DNA of 64,000 bases from Singulisphaera sp. (GCA_027451445.1 DAIDJG010000420.1:1-64000), one strand, 5' to 3'. Numbered from the stretch's first letter, positions 18,014 to 26,212 are shown. Numbers and translations: made by a program. The notes: a model not told the origin generated them from the sequence alone.

Positions 18014-18877
18014 ATGTCCGATCAGCCTTCTCAGATCATCGAGACCACGGCCGAGACGTTCGAGAGCGACGTCATCGAGAAATCGCGGGAACTGCCCGTC
18101 GTTGTCGACTTCTGGGCGGAGTGGTGCGGTCCCTGCCGCTTACTGGGCCCCCTGCTCGAAAAGGTTGTGGCCGAGCGTGGCGGCGAGGTCGCGCTCGTCA
18201 AAGCTCAGACCGACCGGGTTCCCCACATTGCCGAGGCGTTCGGCGTGCGGTCGATACCGGCGGTGTTTGCGGTCGTCGAGGGGCGGGTGGTCGACTCCTT
18301 TGTCGGCGTCTTGCCCGAGTCATCGCTCCGGGCGTGGGTGGAGCGGCTGGTCCCTTCGCCAGCTCAGAAAGCACTCTCGGAAGCGAAGCAGTTGGAAGCC
18401 AGCGACCCGGCCGAGGCCGAGGCGAAGTACCGACTGGCGGTCGAGCTTGCGCCGGAGGATCCGGCGGCCAAGATCGCGCTGGCTCGCCTCCTCATCAAAC
18501 GTGACGGAGCCGTGGAAGCGCGCGCGCTGCTCGACGGATTGGAGCGTCGCGGGTTCCTGGAACCGGACGCGGAGAAACTGAAAGCCGAACTGGAGTTGCG
18601 GCAAGCGACGAGCCAGGCCGGCGGGCTCGAAACCCTCCGGGCCGAGCTCGCTCGGGCGCCGGGCGACATGAGCCTCCAGCTCAAACTGGCCGAGGCTCTG
18701 GCGGCTAACGAGCGATTTGAAGAAGCGCTCGAGCTCGGCATCGCGCTTGTGGAACGCGACCGCAAGGGCGCTGGGTCAGAGGCTCATAAGCTCATGTTGC
18801 GAATCTTCTGCCTCCTCCCGCCGGATTCCGAGCTTGCGAACGACTACCGCCGACAACTCGCGGCCGCGCTCTTCTGA
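18014..18877 (+). CDS. Thioredoxin-TPR co-chaperone-like protein (CnoX/YbbN type)
   Basis: 287 aa. The N-terminal thioredoxin domain has VVVDFWAEWCGPCRLL, with an intact WCGPC active site at about residues 36-40, and the cis-proline region RSIPAVFAV. From about residue 120 the chain is helical with TPR-like repeats (SEAKQLEASDPAEAEAKYRLA). This layout matches YbbN/CnoX, a cytoplasmic thioredoxin-like co-chaperone. E. coli CnoX lacks the CxxC pair, whereas this one retains it and may have redox activity. Confidence 0.9.
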   Translation: MSDQPSQIIETTAETFESDVIEKSRELPVVVDFWAEWCGPCRLLGPLLEKVVAERGGEVALVKAQTDRVPHIAEAFGVRSIPAVFAVVEGRVVDSFVGVLPESSLRAWVERLVPSPAQKALSEAKQLEASDPAEAEAKYRLAVELAPEDPAAKIALARLLIKRDGAVEARALLDGLERRGFLEPDAEKLKAELELRQATSQAGGLETLRAELARAPGDMSLQLKLAEALAANERFEEALELGIALVERDRKGAGSEAHKLMLRIFCLLPPDSELANDYRRQLAAALF

Positions 18878-18976
18878 CAGGGTGATTGACTCCGTCGTTG
18901 CGACGCGCAATCATCTCGATTCACTCCACGCAAGCCCCCACCGCAATGCGGGAACACCATCCCTGAAGGAGGAGCC

Positions 18977-19891
18977 ATGCGGAAGCTGCTGACGATGGTT
19001 GCCGGCCTCGCGCTGATGTTTTGCACGCTGATTGCGTCCTACGCGGCCGACAGCGCGATGACGCTCGACGTCTGGCCAGGCCCGGCGCCCGGCGAAAAGG
19101 AAGATCTGGGCGAAGAGAAGGCCAAGACAGGGAACGACGGCAAGACCGTGGTTTCGATCACGAACGTCTCCAAACCAACGCTCACCATCTCTCGGCCCCG
19201 CGCCGAGGACGACACGGGCGTCGCGGTGCTGGTCTGCCCGGGCGGCGGCTACAGCGTGCTCGCCTGGGATCACGAGGGAGAACAGGTGGCTCGCTGGCTG
19301 AATTCGTTAGGTGTGACTGCGGCCATCCTCAAGTACCGCGTTCCTCGGCGTGCGGATACGCCCAAGGACGAGCCTCCGAACCAGCCGCTCCAGGACGCCC
19401 AGCGAGCCTTGCGGATCATCCGGAGCAAGGCGAGCGCCTGGGGGATCGATCCGAAACGCGTTGGCATGCTTGGATTCTCCGCGGGCGGGCACCTGACGGC
19501 GGCAACGGCCACCAATTTTGACCGAAAGATTTATGAATCGATCGACGATGTGGATCAGCTCAGTTGCCGCCCCGATTTTGCCGTTTTGATTTATCCTGGG
19601 GGCGCGGTCAAGAAGGGAACCGACCAGCTTCGTCCCGAGATTCGCATTAGCTCGGAGACGCCTCCCGCGTTCTTTGCTCATGCGGGCGATGACCCCGTCA
19701 CACCCGAGAATAGCGTTCTCATGTACCTCGCCATGAAACGCGCGGGTGTCCCCGCCGAGCTCCACATCTATGCGTCGGGCGGACACGGATTCGGCATGCG
19801 GCCTAGCGACAAGCCCTGTGCGACCTGGCCGAAGCGCTGTGAGGAATGGATGCGGTCGCAGGGGATCCTGAAGAAAACGGCCAAAGACTGA
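18977..19891 (+). CDS. Secreted alpha/beta hydrolase (esterase/BD-FAE-like)
   Basis: 304 aa with a strong GGAGGAG ribosome binding site before the ATG. A signal peptide (LLTMVAGLALMFCTLIASYA) is followed by an alpha/beta-hydrolase fold: oxyanion region CPGGGYSVLAW, nucleophile elbow GFSAGGH, acid in GDDPVTP and the histidine in SGGHGFGM. It resembles the esterase/acetyl-xylan-esterase group found widely in planctomycetes for polysaccharide deacylation. Substrate not determined. Confidence 0.88.
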   Translation: MRKLLTMVAGLALMFCTLIASYAADSAMTLDVWPGPAPGEKEDLGEEKAKTGNDGKTVVSITNVSKPTLTISRPRAEDDTGVAVLVCPGGGYSVLAWDHEGEQVARWLNSLGVTAAILKYRVPRRADTPKDEPPNQPLQDAQRALRIIRSKASAWGIDPKRVGMLGFSAGGHLTAATATNFDRKIYESIDDVDQLSCRPDFAVLIYPGGAVKKGTDQLRPEIRISSETPPAFFAHAGDDPVTPENSVLMYLAMKRAGVPAELHIYASGGHGFGMRPSDKPCATWPKRCEEWMRSQGILKKTAKD

Positions 19892-19944
19892 GAATTGGGA
19901 TCGAGTGCGGCAGTTCATTTGGTCACCCTTGCCCGTGCAAGAAT

Positions 19945-20129
19945 TTCCTGGCGCCCAACAGTTCGTGCGCCCCGACGAGCGGGATGGGTGGCCGGGGCAA
20001 AGGGGAGCGCAGCTCCACGTGCCCCGGTGGGCCGCGAGACGCTTCCGGGGCACGTCGGCCTTCCGGCCTCCTCTGCCCCGGCCACCCCAGGTCTCCCACA
20101 TTCGCGCACAATCCGTTGGGCGCCAGGAA
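19945..20129. repeat. REP-like element bounded by 15-bp inverted repeats
   Basis: TTCCTGGCGCCCAAC at 19945-19959 is exactly complementary to GTTGGGCGCCAGGAA at 20115-20129. The 155-bp interior is GC-rich and contains a further imperfect inversion (GTGGCCGGGGCA against TGCCCCGGCCAC). It has no ORF that looks like a transposase. It could be a MITE or REP-type sequence. Confidence 0.6.
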
Positions 20130-20137
20130 GAATTTAG

Positions 20138-20222
20138 GGCCACGGATGAAACACGGATGAAACACGGATAAGAAATTCTTTGAATCTTAAATCCGTGTTT
20201 CATCCGTGTTTCATCCGTGGCC
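20138..20222. repeat. Perfect 32-bp inverted repeat built from tandem CACGGATGAAA units
   Basis: The left arm 20138-20169 starts GGCCACGGATGAAACACGGA and the right arm 20191-20222 ends with its exact complement, CCGTGTTTCATCCGTGGCC. The 21-bp loop is AT-rich. Each arm is itself made of near-tandem CACGGATGAAA units. As RNA this would form a very stable hairpin. It may belong to a dispersed genomic repeat family. Confidence 0.75.
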
Positions 20223-20644
20223 GAACTCTCCTCTCCATTAGACAGCGGCGGAGCTGGGATTTAGTGAGTCGAGGCAAGGGAGAATCTGACCAACGAGCCG
20301 TTCTTCCTGTCTACATCCGCGGCGCTCAACCCATTGACTCGGCGGTCATCATATTGTTTGGGAACGAAACTCGGCTCACAACACAAGAGGCGAGTTTCCA
20401 AAACGCCACTTTTGCGCAAAAAGGTGGGCGCGGGCTGCATTTCGGAAGAAGATTCCGCAGATTGAAGTGACGAGACGGAATTGGTCTTTGGCTTTGGATC
20501 AGCAAATGTAAGGCGACTTGGCGTCGCTTGAGTTTTCGCGACGACCTTCAATCGAATCTGCGGCGGAGGAAGAGAAAAAGGACATCCGCGGCAGATCAAC
20601 TGACTTGGAACCTCATTCAAGATTCTCTGACTCACGAGACGAAC

Positions 20645-21061
20645 ATGCCCAAGGATTTCCGTAGAGATCAGCATTCCTCACAGTCCGACCCGGCGAAGCG
20701 GAGTCGAATCCATCCTGAGACGGAAAGTCACGGGGAAGACGTGGTCGCTCAAAAGGACGCTGTCTGGTTTGGACGATGGGTGGGCGCTCATTTCGTGATT
20801 GAAGTCTGTCAGGTCCGCCGGATCAGCCATCGCGGCGCTGTGGTCACGCTGGAAACCTCTCTGGACGAGGGGCAACCCGTGTGGTTGCGGTGGCATTCGG
20901 GCGGCGAACGGCCTGATTGTCTCGAAGCAAGCGTGGCTCGAGTGACGCTCGTCGCCCCCACGTCCGTCGAGGTTTGGCTTACCTTTCGCGAGCGATGCCC
21001 TGCGGGGCTCACACTCGCCGCTGTCTCCAGCGGATTGGGCCTCGATACCTCGTACAATTAA
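20645..21061 (+). CDS. PilZ-like domain protein
   Basis: 138 aa from the ATG at 20645; the track start at 20528 adds an unlikely basic extension. The region VCQVRRISHRGAVVTLETSL resembles the core of planctomycete PilZ-like domains, followed by EGQPVWLRWH, VARVTLVAPTSVEVWLTF and a CPAGLTLAAV end. The canonical c-di-GMP RxxxR and D/NxSxxG motifs are only partly visible, so ligand binding is doubtful. No signal peptide or membrane segment is present. Confidence 0.5.
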   Translation: MPKDFRRDQHSSQSDPAKRSRIHPETESHGEDVVAQKDAVWFGRWVGAHFVIEVCQVRRISHRGAVVTLETSLDEGQPVWLRWHSGGERPDCLEASVARVTLVAPTSVEVWLTFRERCPAGLTLAAVSSGLGLDTSYN

Positions 21062-21151
21062 CGTACGCGGTCGACGCCCCCCTCGGTCGAACGACGTCGC
21101 GATCGAGAGTTGGCCTGACAGACCCGACCCGTCACCGGGATGATTCGGGCT

Positions 21152-22825
21152 TCACCGCGTCTTTTGAATGGGCAGGTCGTTGGTCGCGGCGCGTTCGCCG
21201 ACGCTCTCTCGCCGCGCGGCCCAATCGATCGCGTTGCGCAGCAACCGATTGAACGCCGGAATCTTGAAATCCTCAATTTGTCCGAGCGACGTGTAGAAGA
21301 CCCGGTTCTTCGAAGCCGGCACGTTTGTCCACGCTATCGGCTCGGCGTCGTGCTCGGGGATCGATCCCAGCAGCAGCGGTGTAGCCGAAGTCGCGAGCGG
21401 GCTCACCTTGTACAACGAACCGTGCCCGACCAGTTCGCTGGTTTGCACGCCTTTGAGGAGGCTCGTCGTCTCAGGATCTTTCGCCAGCGTGACCATCACC
21501 GCGGGACCATCGCCGTAGTGCCCGTGATAGTTGCCGCCGAGGACCTCGGCGTCGAATTGCTCCCACGCGTCGTGGCCCGAGGGCAACGCCCCCTTGGCAC
21601 GAGGCGCAAAGGCGTGGCTCGCCGTCCGCAATCCGACCACCGACTTACCGGCGGCCACAAACCGGCGCATCGCGTCGAGCTGTTCCTTAGGCAAGATGCG
21701 CCGGCGCACGCTGACGACCGCGACTTCGGCGGTGTCGAGAATCTTCATGCCAGGAAGTTCGTTGAGATTTCCCTCATCACCCAAAATATAGCTGAGCAGA
21801 TAGTCTTTCGTGAGCTGCGTCGAGGCAAAAATCGGCAGCGTGACTTCCGTCTTGTACTCATCCTCAGCGATCACAAACGCCACATGCGGCCGCGCGTCGT
21901 CCTTGAACCGGAACGGCGTATCGCCCAGAAGCTGGTCACTCGTGATGCTCGGCGCGACGAACTTCTCGACGTGCTCGATCATCAAATCGGTGCCGGCGAA
22001 GTGGCTCACATATGGTGCCCGCTTGGGGTTATACATCGTGTCGGTCATGTCGCGCATGAGGACGACGTGCTTCCCGTTCTTCGCCATCTGCCGCAATCCA
22101 AAGGGCCGGCCGAGCACGCACATATTCAGGTGAACGCCCAGGAGCACGACATTTTTGATTCCGCGCTCTTCGAGGATGCTCCAGATCTCTTCGCCGTTGT
22201 CGCTGATATAGTCCGAGTCGGCGATCGTCAGCAGGTTGGTTTGTGACTTCCAGGGTGCACGCGGGTTCCGCCCCATCGCGGTCAACTTCGCGGCCCACTC
22301 CTCGTGCTCCTTCAGGTCATCGTCTTCCCCGCCGTCAGACTGATCGATCGGATAGGTTCCCTTTTCTTCCGAGGGAATGCTCTTGCACCAGAGTGCGATC
22401 TCCTTGGGAAGCGCTTTAGAGCGAGCGGTGTCGCTGGCATGCTTTCGAGCGGGGTGATCTTTATAGGCGTCCATGCAACTGCTCGGCGCGTGAATGATGA
22501 TCGCACCCTGAGCCCGAGCGGTCTTGAGCACGCGGTCCATTCTGGGAGCCATTTCGGTGCCGCGCAGGACCGCGTTCTTGCAATGGTGGAGGTCCCACAT
22601 ATCGCAGACGATGATCGCGGTCTCCCCGGTCTTCCAGGTTTCCGGCTTTTCAATCACGCGATAGACGCCGCTGCCTTTTTCGGTCTCCACGCGGGACCGG
22701 AGGCGAAGGGAAAGCTCGCGATTGTCATCGGCCCACCCGGCGCGGGGCGCGAGCGCCAATACGGCCAGCAGCGTCCAGGTGCCGATCCGGATCGTTTTTC
22801 GTTGTTCCCACCCGTGTCGGTTCAT
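21152..22825 (-). CDS. Secreted isochorismatase-like hydrolase fused to ThuA-like domain
   Basis: 557 aa from the ATG at 22825, which gives a signal peptide (RIGTWTLLAVLALAPRAGWA). Residues about 60-310 form a cysteine-hydrolase fold: TAIIVCDMWDLHHCKN holds the catalytic Asp, and VVLLGVHLNMCVLGRPFG holds the expected cysteine. Residues about 320-545 are ThuA-like, a class-I glutamine-amidotransferase-like fold (HVAFVIAEDEYKTE, SVVGLRTASHAFA and the closing VFYTSLGQIEDF). ThuA-like domains are linked to trehalose/sugar metabolism. The combination in one exported polypeptide is seen in planctomycetes; its reaction is unknown. Confidence 0.85.
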   Translation of the reverse strand: MNRHGWEQRKTIRIGTWTLLAVLALAPRAGWADDNRELSLRLRSRVETEKGSGVYRVIEKPETWKTGETAIIVCDMWDLHHCKNAVLRGTEMAPRMDRVLKTARAQGAIIIHAPSSCMDAYKDHPARKHASDTARSKALPKEIALWCKSIPSEEKGTYPIDQSDGGEDDDLKEHEEWAAKLTAMGRNPRAPWKSQTNLLTIADSDYISDNGEEIWSILEERGIKNVVLLGVHLNMCVLGRPFGLRQMAKNGKHVVLMRDMTDTMYNPKRAPYVSHFAGTDLMIEHVEKFVAPSITSDQLLGDTPFRFKDDARPHVAFVIAEDEYKTEVTLPIFASTQLTKDYLLSYILGDEGNLNELPGMKILDTAEVAVVSVRRRILPKEQLDAMRRFVAAGKSVVGLRTASHAFAPRAKGALPSGHDAWEQFDAEVLGGNYHGHYGDGPAVMVTLAKDPETTSLLKGVQTSELVGHGSLYKVSPLATSATPLLLGSIPEHDAEPIAWTNVPASKNRVFYTSLGQIEDFKIPAFNRLLRNAIDWAARRESVGERAATNDLPIQKTR

Positions 22826-23076
22826 CGTCTTCCCCCGCGGCTGCACCGCGATGTTGGGCGCGGTCGATAGCCCATGAGTCTGTCGCGAGATTTCCAGTCG
22901 TCCCAGCCAACTCCACATCAATGAGAACGCGACCCAGGCCGATTGGAAAGAGGGGAGCTTCCCATCGCCTGGGTTTTCCGGGAGACCACGCCAATCCGCG
23001 GGTCCGCTTGCGTTTCGTGTGCGAGGCGATCAAACTGGGTGCTGAAAAACGCCTGATCGCCCCGGAGCCCACCCCA

Positions 23077-23976
23077 ATGGACCTGCCTCGCCTTCACGGG
23101 ATCGTCCCGCCTCTGCCGACGCCGCTCAATCACGATGAAACCATCGACATCGCCACCTTCAAGCGTCTGGTCGACTTCCAGATCAAGGCGGGCGTTCACG
23201 GCCTCTGGGTCCTCGGCACGACGGCCCGGTTCGACCTGATCCCGGACGCTCGCCAGCGCTCGATCGCTCAGGCCGCCGTCGAGGCGGCGGCGGGGCGCGT
23301 GCCACTGGTATTGAACGTCTCCGACATGGGGACGGAGCGGACCCTGGCGCGGGCGAAGATGTTCGACGAACTCCCGTACGACTACTACGCCGCGCTGCCG
23401 CCCTGGTATCAGCCCATGACCGCGGCGGAAGTGACCGATTTCTTCCACGCCCTCGCCGACCGGCTCGCGCGGCCCTTGGTGATTTACAACGCCCCCTGGA
23501 TTTGCAACCAGCTCAGCTTCGACCACCTCCGACGCCTTGCCGACCACCCCCGAATCGTCGGCTGCAAGGATGTGTGCCCCAGCCTGAGCCGCACGCTCGA
23601 CTGGCCGGTGGCCGAGCGCCGTCGGCAGGGTTTCAGCTACTTGCACGGAACTGACCAGATTGGCCTGTCGACCGAGTTGACCTCGGACGGTTTCGTAACG
23701 AGCCTGGCCAACCCGTTCCCCGAGCTTGCCGTCGCGCTCTGGGACGCCGCACGTGCGCACGACGCTGCTGCGGCCTTCCGTCTGCAATCGCAGTTTTCAA
23801 GACTAGCTCGGGTCACCGGTTTCGGGCCCATGCTCGCCTGTCTGGAATCCGCTTGCCGGCACAGAGGCCTGCTCGAACGAATGCTCCCCGCGCCGCTCCG
23901 GTCGCTCGATGACGCAACGCACCGCCGAGTGGCCGCGGTCATCGATGAAGTCGGCGCAGTCCCGAGTGCGGGTTGA
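23077..23976 (+). CDS. DapA/N-acetylneuraminate-lyase-family aldolase
   Basis: 299 aa from the ATG at 23077, the first methionine that starts the fold (LHGIVPPLPTPLNHDETID). The TIM barrel shows GLWVLGTTARFDLI in place of the usual GTTGE loop, the conserved tyrosine in ALPPWYQP, YNAPW and the Schiff-base lysine in GCKD. Family members condense or cleave pyruvate-like substrates. The altered GTTGE loop argues against true dihydrodipicolinate synthase and for a sugar-acid aldolase. It is divergent from the isochorismatase-ThuA gene. Confidence 0.85.
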   Translation: MDLPRLHGIVPPLPTPLNHDETIDIATFKRLVDFQIKAGVHGLWVLGTTARFDLIPDARQRSIAQAAVEAAAGRVPLVLNVSDMGTERTLARAKMFDELPYDYYAALPPWYQPMTAAEVTDFFHALADRLARPLVIYNAPWICNQLSFDHLRRLADHPRIVGCKDVCPSLSRTLDWPVAERRRQGFSYLHGTDQIGLSTELTSDGFVTSLANPFPELAVALWDAARAHDAAAAFRLQSQFSRLARVTGFGPMLACLESACRHRGLLERMLPAPLRSLDDATHRRVAAVIDEVGAVPSAG

Positions 23977-24002
23977 TTCACTCGGGACGAGGGTGCTCCG
24001 GG

Positions 24003-24821
24003 TCACTTCCGCTCTCGAAGCTGTTTCGCGACGTACTTGGCCGTCTCATCGCCGATGACGTGATAGCCGGCCAGGTTGGGATGCCGGTCACCGTACCAAC
24101 CCGGTAAGTCGCCGAAGTGGGCGTCGAGCCGATTGTCCATCACCACGACCTGGTTTCCACGTACGAATGCCTTGACCCAGCCTCGGTGCTTCTCCGGGAT
24201 TTTTTCCAACGGATAGCGGCGGTAATTGAGCATATTGGCGCCGTGTTCGAGCTCTGCGGCATACCTTGTGTAGACATCGAACACCGGGAGTTTCTCGTCG
24301 GAGCCCACCTGCCGGATCAAGGCGTTCACTTTGTCATCCTTCTGCTGCCCCATGTACGGGATGATCGTCGTGGGCACGAGGACCGCCCCCGGGAAGTCCT
24401 TGCGCAAGCGGGCAAGGAGCTCGGCGTAATCCTTCGTGAAGTTTGCGTCGAAATCTTTGCGTTTGTTTAGATCGTTGATCCCGTAGCGGATCAGAATGTA
24501 GTCAACTTTCTTGAGCGGCACGATATCACGGTCGTAACGCCCGGATTCGAGCAACCCCTGGACGTACTCGCCGTCGCGCCCTTGATTGATGACCTCCGTT
24601 GCGGGGAGATCGGTCTCGGCGGCGAGCAGTTCCCGGATGACGTCCTCAAGGAACATTCCCTGGGGATCGGTCTGACGACAGACACTGCCGATGCACGTGC
24701 TATCGCCGAGCAAGAGGATCCGCACCCGAGTGGGCGGCTCGGCTTGGACCGACGTGGGCCGAAGCCCGATCAATCCCCACATCAGGACGAGATACGAAAA
24801 GCGTCGAAGCATCGGAGCCAT
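24003..24821 (-). CDS. Secreted SGNH/GDSL-family hydrolase
   Basis: 272 aa from the ATG at 24821, which gives a signal peptide (FSYLVLMWGLIGL, cleavage near VQA). Block I is ILLLGDSTCIGS with the nucleophile serine in GDST; block III is IRYGINDLN; the C-terminal GDRHPNLAGYHVIG supplies Asp and His. This is the SGNH lipase/esterase fold seen in rhamnogalacturonan acetylesterases and related carbohydrate esterases. The track start at 25004 lies inside the phage attachment site and is spurious. It is the last host gene before attL. Confidence 0.88.
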   Translation of the reverse strand: MAPMLRRFSYLVLMWGLIGLRPTSVQAEPPTRVRILLLGDSTCIGSVCRQTDPQGMFLEDVIRELLAAETDLPATEVINQGRDGEYVQGLLESGRYDRDIVPLKKVDYILIRYGINDLNKRKDFDANFTKDYAELLARLRKDFPGAVLVPTTIIPYMGQQKDDKVNALIRQVGSDEKLPVFDVYTRYAAELEHGANMLNYRRYPLEKIPEKHRGWVKAFVRGNQVVVMDNRLDAHFGDLPGWYGDRHPNLAGYHVIGDETAKYVAKQLRERK

Positions 24822-24959
24822 ACTCCCCAGCCTAAGAACTGCGGTGTTCAAGGAGCGTTCAGGGTCCCAGTTTCGCTGGCGGCCTTTCCGGACGCAAGCG
24901 GCCGATGCCTGACGCCGTCGCGGAACACTCGGGGTGCTCCCATGGTGGAGGCGAAAACG

Positions 24960-24984
24960 AAAAAACCCCGGCGTTGCACCAGGG
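24960..24984 (-). terminator. Intrinsic terminator, original tRNA-Arg terminator
   Basis: On the reverse strand a CCCTGG / CCGGGG stem (one G-U pair) with a 7-nt loop is followed by six T. It sits 13 bp downstream of the tRNA 3' end remnant in attL, so it should be the terminator that served the host tRNA-Arg gene before the phage integrated. Confidence 0.75.
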
Positions 24985-24997
24985 CTGGTCGTTTGGG

Positions 24998-25045
<48 letters not shown>

Positions 25046-25168
25046 GAATCGGGGCACTGAACACAAGCACCTGTGTCGCTGAAGTCTCTTTACTGCCAAC
25101 GACTTACGTCTATCAGAGGTTGCGGATACCAAAGCATAATAGTCGCGATTTTGGTGGAATTCAAGACG

Positions 25169-25189
25169 TAGAACGACAGTTAGAACGAC
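25169..25189 (+). promoter_or_regulatory. Integrase arm-type sites, left arm (2 copies, 12-bp period)
   Basis: TAGAACGAC occurs at 25169-25177 and 25181-25189, the two copies starting exactly 12 bp apart and both on the + strand. The same 9-mer and a near variant occur in triplicate at the other end of the prophage. This matches how tyrosine integrases bind arm sites flanking the core. The remaining bases 25046-25168 show no gene. Confidence 0.7.
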
Positions 25190-25244
25190 AGCGATCAACG
25201 TTTACTTCTGAGTAAAAAGGCGGCGGCAGGCAACGTTTGAGCGC

Positions 25245-25273
25245 TTGACATCCGTCGATGTCTCGGTGATACT
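25245..25273 (+). promoter_or_regulatory. Strong promoter of the tRNA-fMet-like gene
   Basis: TTGACA at 25245-25250 and GATACT at 25268-25273 are separated by exactly 17 bp. Six bases separate the -10 box from the first tRNA nucleotide, so transcription should begin at or next to the mature tRNA 5' end. Confidence 0.75.
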
Positions 25274-25279
25274 TCGTTC

Positions 25280-25352
25280 AGCGCGGTAGAGCAGTTGGCG
25301 GCTCGCTGGGCTCATAACCCGGAGGTCGGCGGTTCGAGTCCGCCCCGCGTCA
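25280..25352 (+). tRNA. Initiator-like tRNA-fMet (CAT), prophage-borne
   Basis: 73 nt fold as a full cloverleaf: acceptor AGCGCGG/CCGCGTC, D stem GAGC/GCTC, anticodon stem CTGGG/CCCGG with loop CTCATAA, and T arm GGCGG-TTCGAGT-CCGCC. Three initiator hallmarks are present: no Watson-Crick pair at 1:72 (A opposite C), three G-C pairs GGG/CCC below the anticodon loop, and an A11:U24 purine-pyrimidine pair in the D stem. CCA is not encoded. A T5 run follows at 25355. Its promoter places the start of transcription at nucleotide 1, so little or no 5' leader is expected. In a phage this could favour initiation on phage messages or replace a damaged host initiator; that is inference. Confidence 0.88.
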
Positions 25353-25547
25353 CTCTTTTTCGCACGCTTAAAACCTTTTCGAACCGTGAACCCGGCGCGA
25401 CGGATTCTGTTGGCGAAGAACCCTGATGTGTTGCTCTTGCCTATTGCGTTGAATAGCCAACAGCGAGCGATGCCACCCCGATGTCTGCATGAGGTTCTCG
25501 CAAAGTTAATCGCAGGTCTTTAGCCGTTCGAAAGTTACGCGGCTGCC
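25353..25547. other. Possible CRISPR leader region
   Basis: 195 bp between the tRNA and the first CRISPR repeat. No ORF, promoter consensus or extra repeat copy is seen. Since the repeat orientation places the leader on this side, this is where a leader should lie; it is not clearly AT-rich. Confidence 0.3.
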
Positions 25548-25655
25548 CTTTCCGCGACCTCACCGTCGCGGCCCCATTGAAGCTCGCCGCCAAAGCGATC
25601 GTCCCGGCCGCAATAGAGACTTTCCGCGACCTCACCGTCGCGGCCCCATTGAAGC
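25548..25655 (+). CRISPR. Mini-CRISPR: two identical 36-bp repeats, one 36-bp spacer
   Basis: Repeats at 25548-25583 and 25620-25655 are identical over 36 bp, starting CTTTCCGCGACC and ending GGCCCCATTGAAGC. They flank a unique 36-bp spacer (25584-25619) that begins TCGCCGCCAAAGCG. The repeat holds a 7-bp palindrome CCGCGAC...GTCGCGG with a 6-nt loop, and its end ATTGAAGC resembles the common ATTGAAAC handle, so the array reads on the + strand. The reverse ORF through it yields FNGAATVRSRK twice, the usual mistranslation of such repeats. No cas gene lies in the window. The array would need host Cas proteins to work. Confidence 0.82.
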
Positions 25656-25664
25656 CACACACAT

Positions 25665-25693
25665 CGCCCGGTTCCTCGCAAGAGGGCCGGGCG
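25665..25693. terminator. Hairpin between CRISPR and reverse zinc-ribbon gene
   Basis: CGCCCGG at 25665-25671 pairs with CCGGGCG at 25687-25693, extended by CCTC/GAGG around a GCAA tetraloop. GTGTTGTT follows on the + strand; no T-run follows on the reverse strand. It could end the CRISPR transcript and the reverse gene, as a weak or factor-assisted terminator. Confidence 0.5.
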
Positions 25694-25699
25694 GTGTTG

Positions 25700-26212
25700 T
25701 TATGATCGGCCGCCCTTCAACCCATCGTCCGGCGGGTCGTATTTCGTTCCGCGCTCGACGGGTCGCTTCGCAAGGTCCGCTTCTGTTGGGTGCCCGATCA
25801 GCTTCGCTTTCCCGCTTCGGTCACACCCCAAACAGTACGTCCCGGCCGAGAGCTGTTTCAGGTGCTGACAGAACCGGCACACCCACTCGCCGAGGGCCTC
25901 GTCCCACAACCATAGGGACTCGGCCCCGGACCATGTCGGCGACTGACCGAGGAACAAGTCGAATCCGAGCCGAGGGCCTTCCCACGGATTACCGGGGCCG
26001 CCCCAGATTTCCTCTTGGGCGGCGGCGATCGACTCCCTCGAGTCCGGGTTGTGCAGGAGTCGCTCCTTGAGCTTCGGCTCGCGAGCGGTAAGCGCCTTGA
26101 GTACCCGCGGACTCACCTCGATGGCCCAACGATCCTCCTCGACTTCAACCCAGCGAGCGCCCTGGTCGTCGTCGACCCACTTCACGAACCGACGTTGGAC
26201 GTGCATTTTCAT
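25700..26212 (-). CDS. Zinc-ribbon hypothetical protein
   Basis: 170 aa from the ATG at 26212, which has GAGGGGC just upstream; the track start at 26317 lies upstream of the likely promoter. The first half contains VKWVDDDQGARWVEVEEDRWA. The C-terminal half contains CRFCQHLKQLSAGTYCLGC, a C-x2-C...C-x2-C zinc ribbon at about residues 120-138. No enzyme domain is recognised. It is divergent from the rightward accessory operon, close to attL, where lysogeny-expressed accessory genes often sit. Confidence 0.6.
   Translation of the reverse strand: MKMHVQRRFVKWVDDDQGARWVEVEEDRWAIEVSPRVLKALTAREPKLKERLLHNPDSRESIAAAQEEIWGGPGNPWEGPRLGFDLFLGQSPTWSGAESLWLWDEALGEWVCRFCQHLKQLSAGTYCLGCDRSGKAKLIGHPTEADLAKRPVERGTKYDPPDDGLKGGRS

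Larger units (their letters stand above)
19892..20644. other. Intergenic repeat region, 753 bp
   Basis: The stretch is non-coding by inspection; the track ORFs here are mutually overlapping and repeat-derived. It contains the two nested inverted-repeat structures listed separately. The last 420 bp before the PilZ-like gene carry no recognised element. Confidence 0.5.

Noticed and set aside
25441-25662. Reverse ORF of 73 aa through the CRISPR-like repeats
   Set aside because: It contains FNGAATVRSRK twice because it translates the two repeats; this is a known kind of false ORF and has no start signal.
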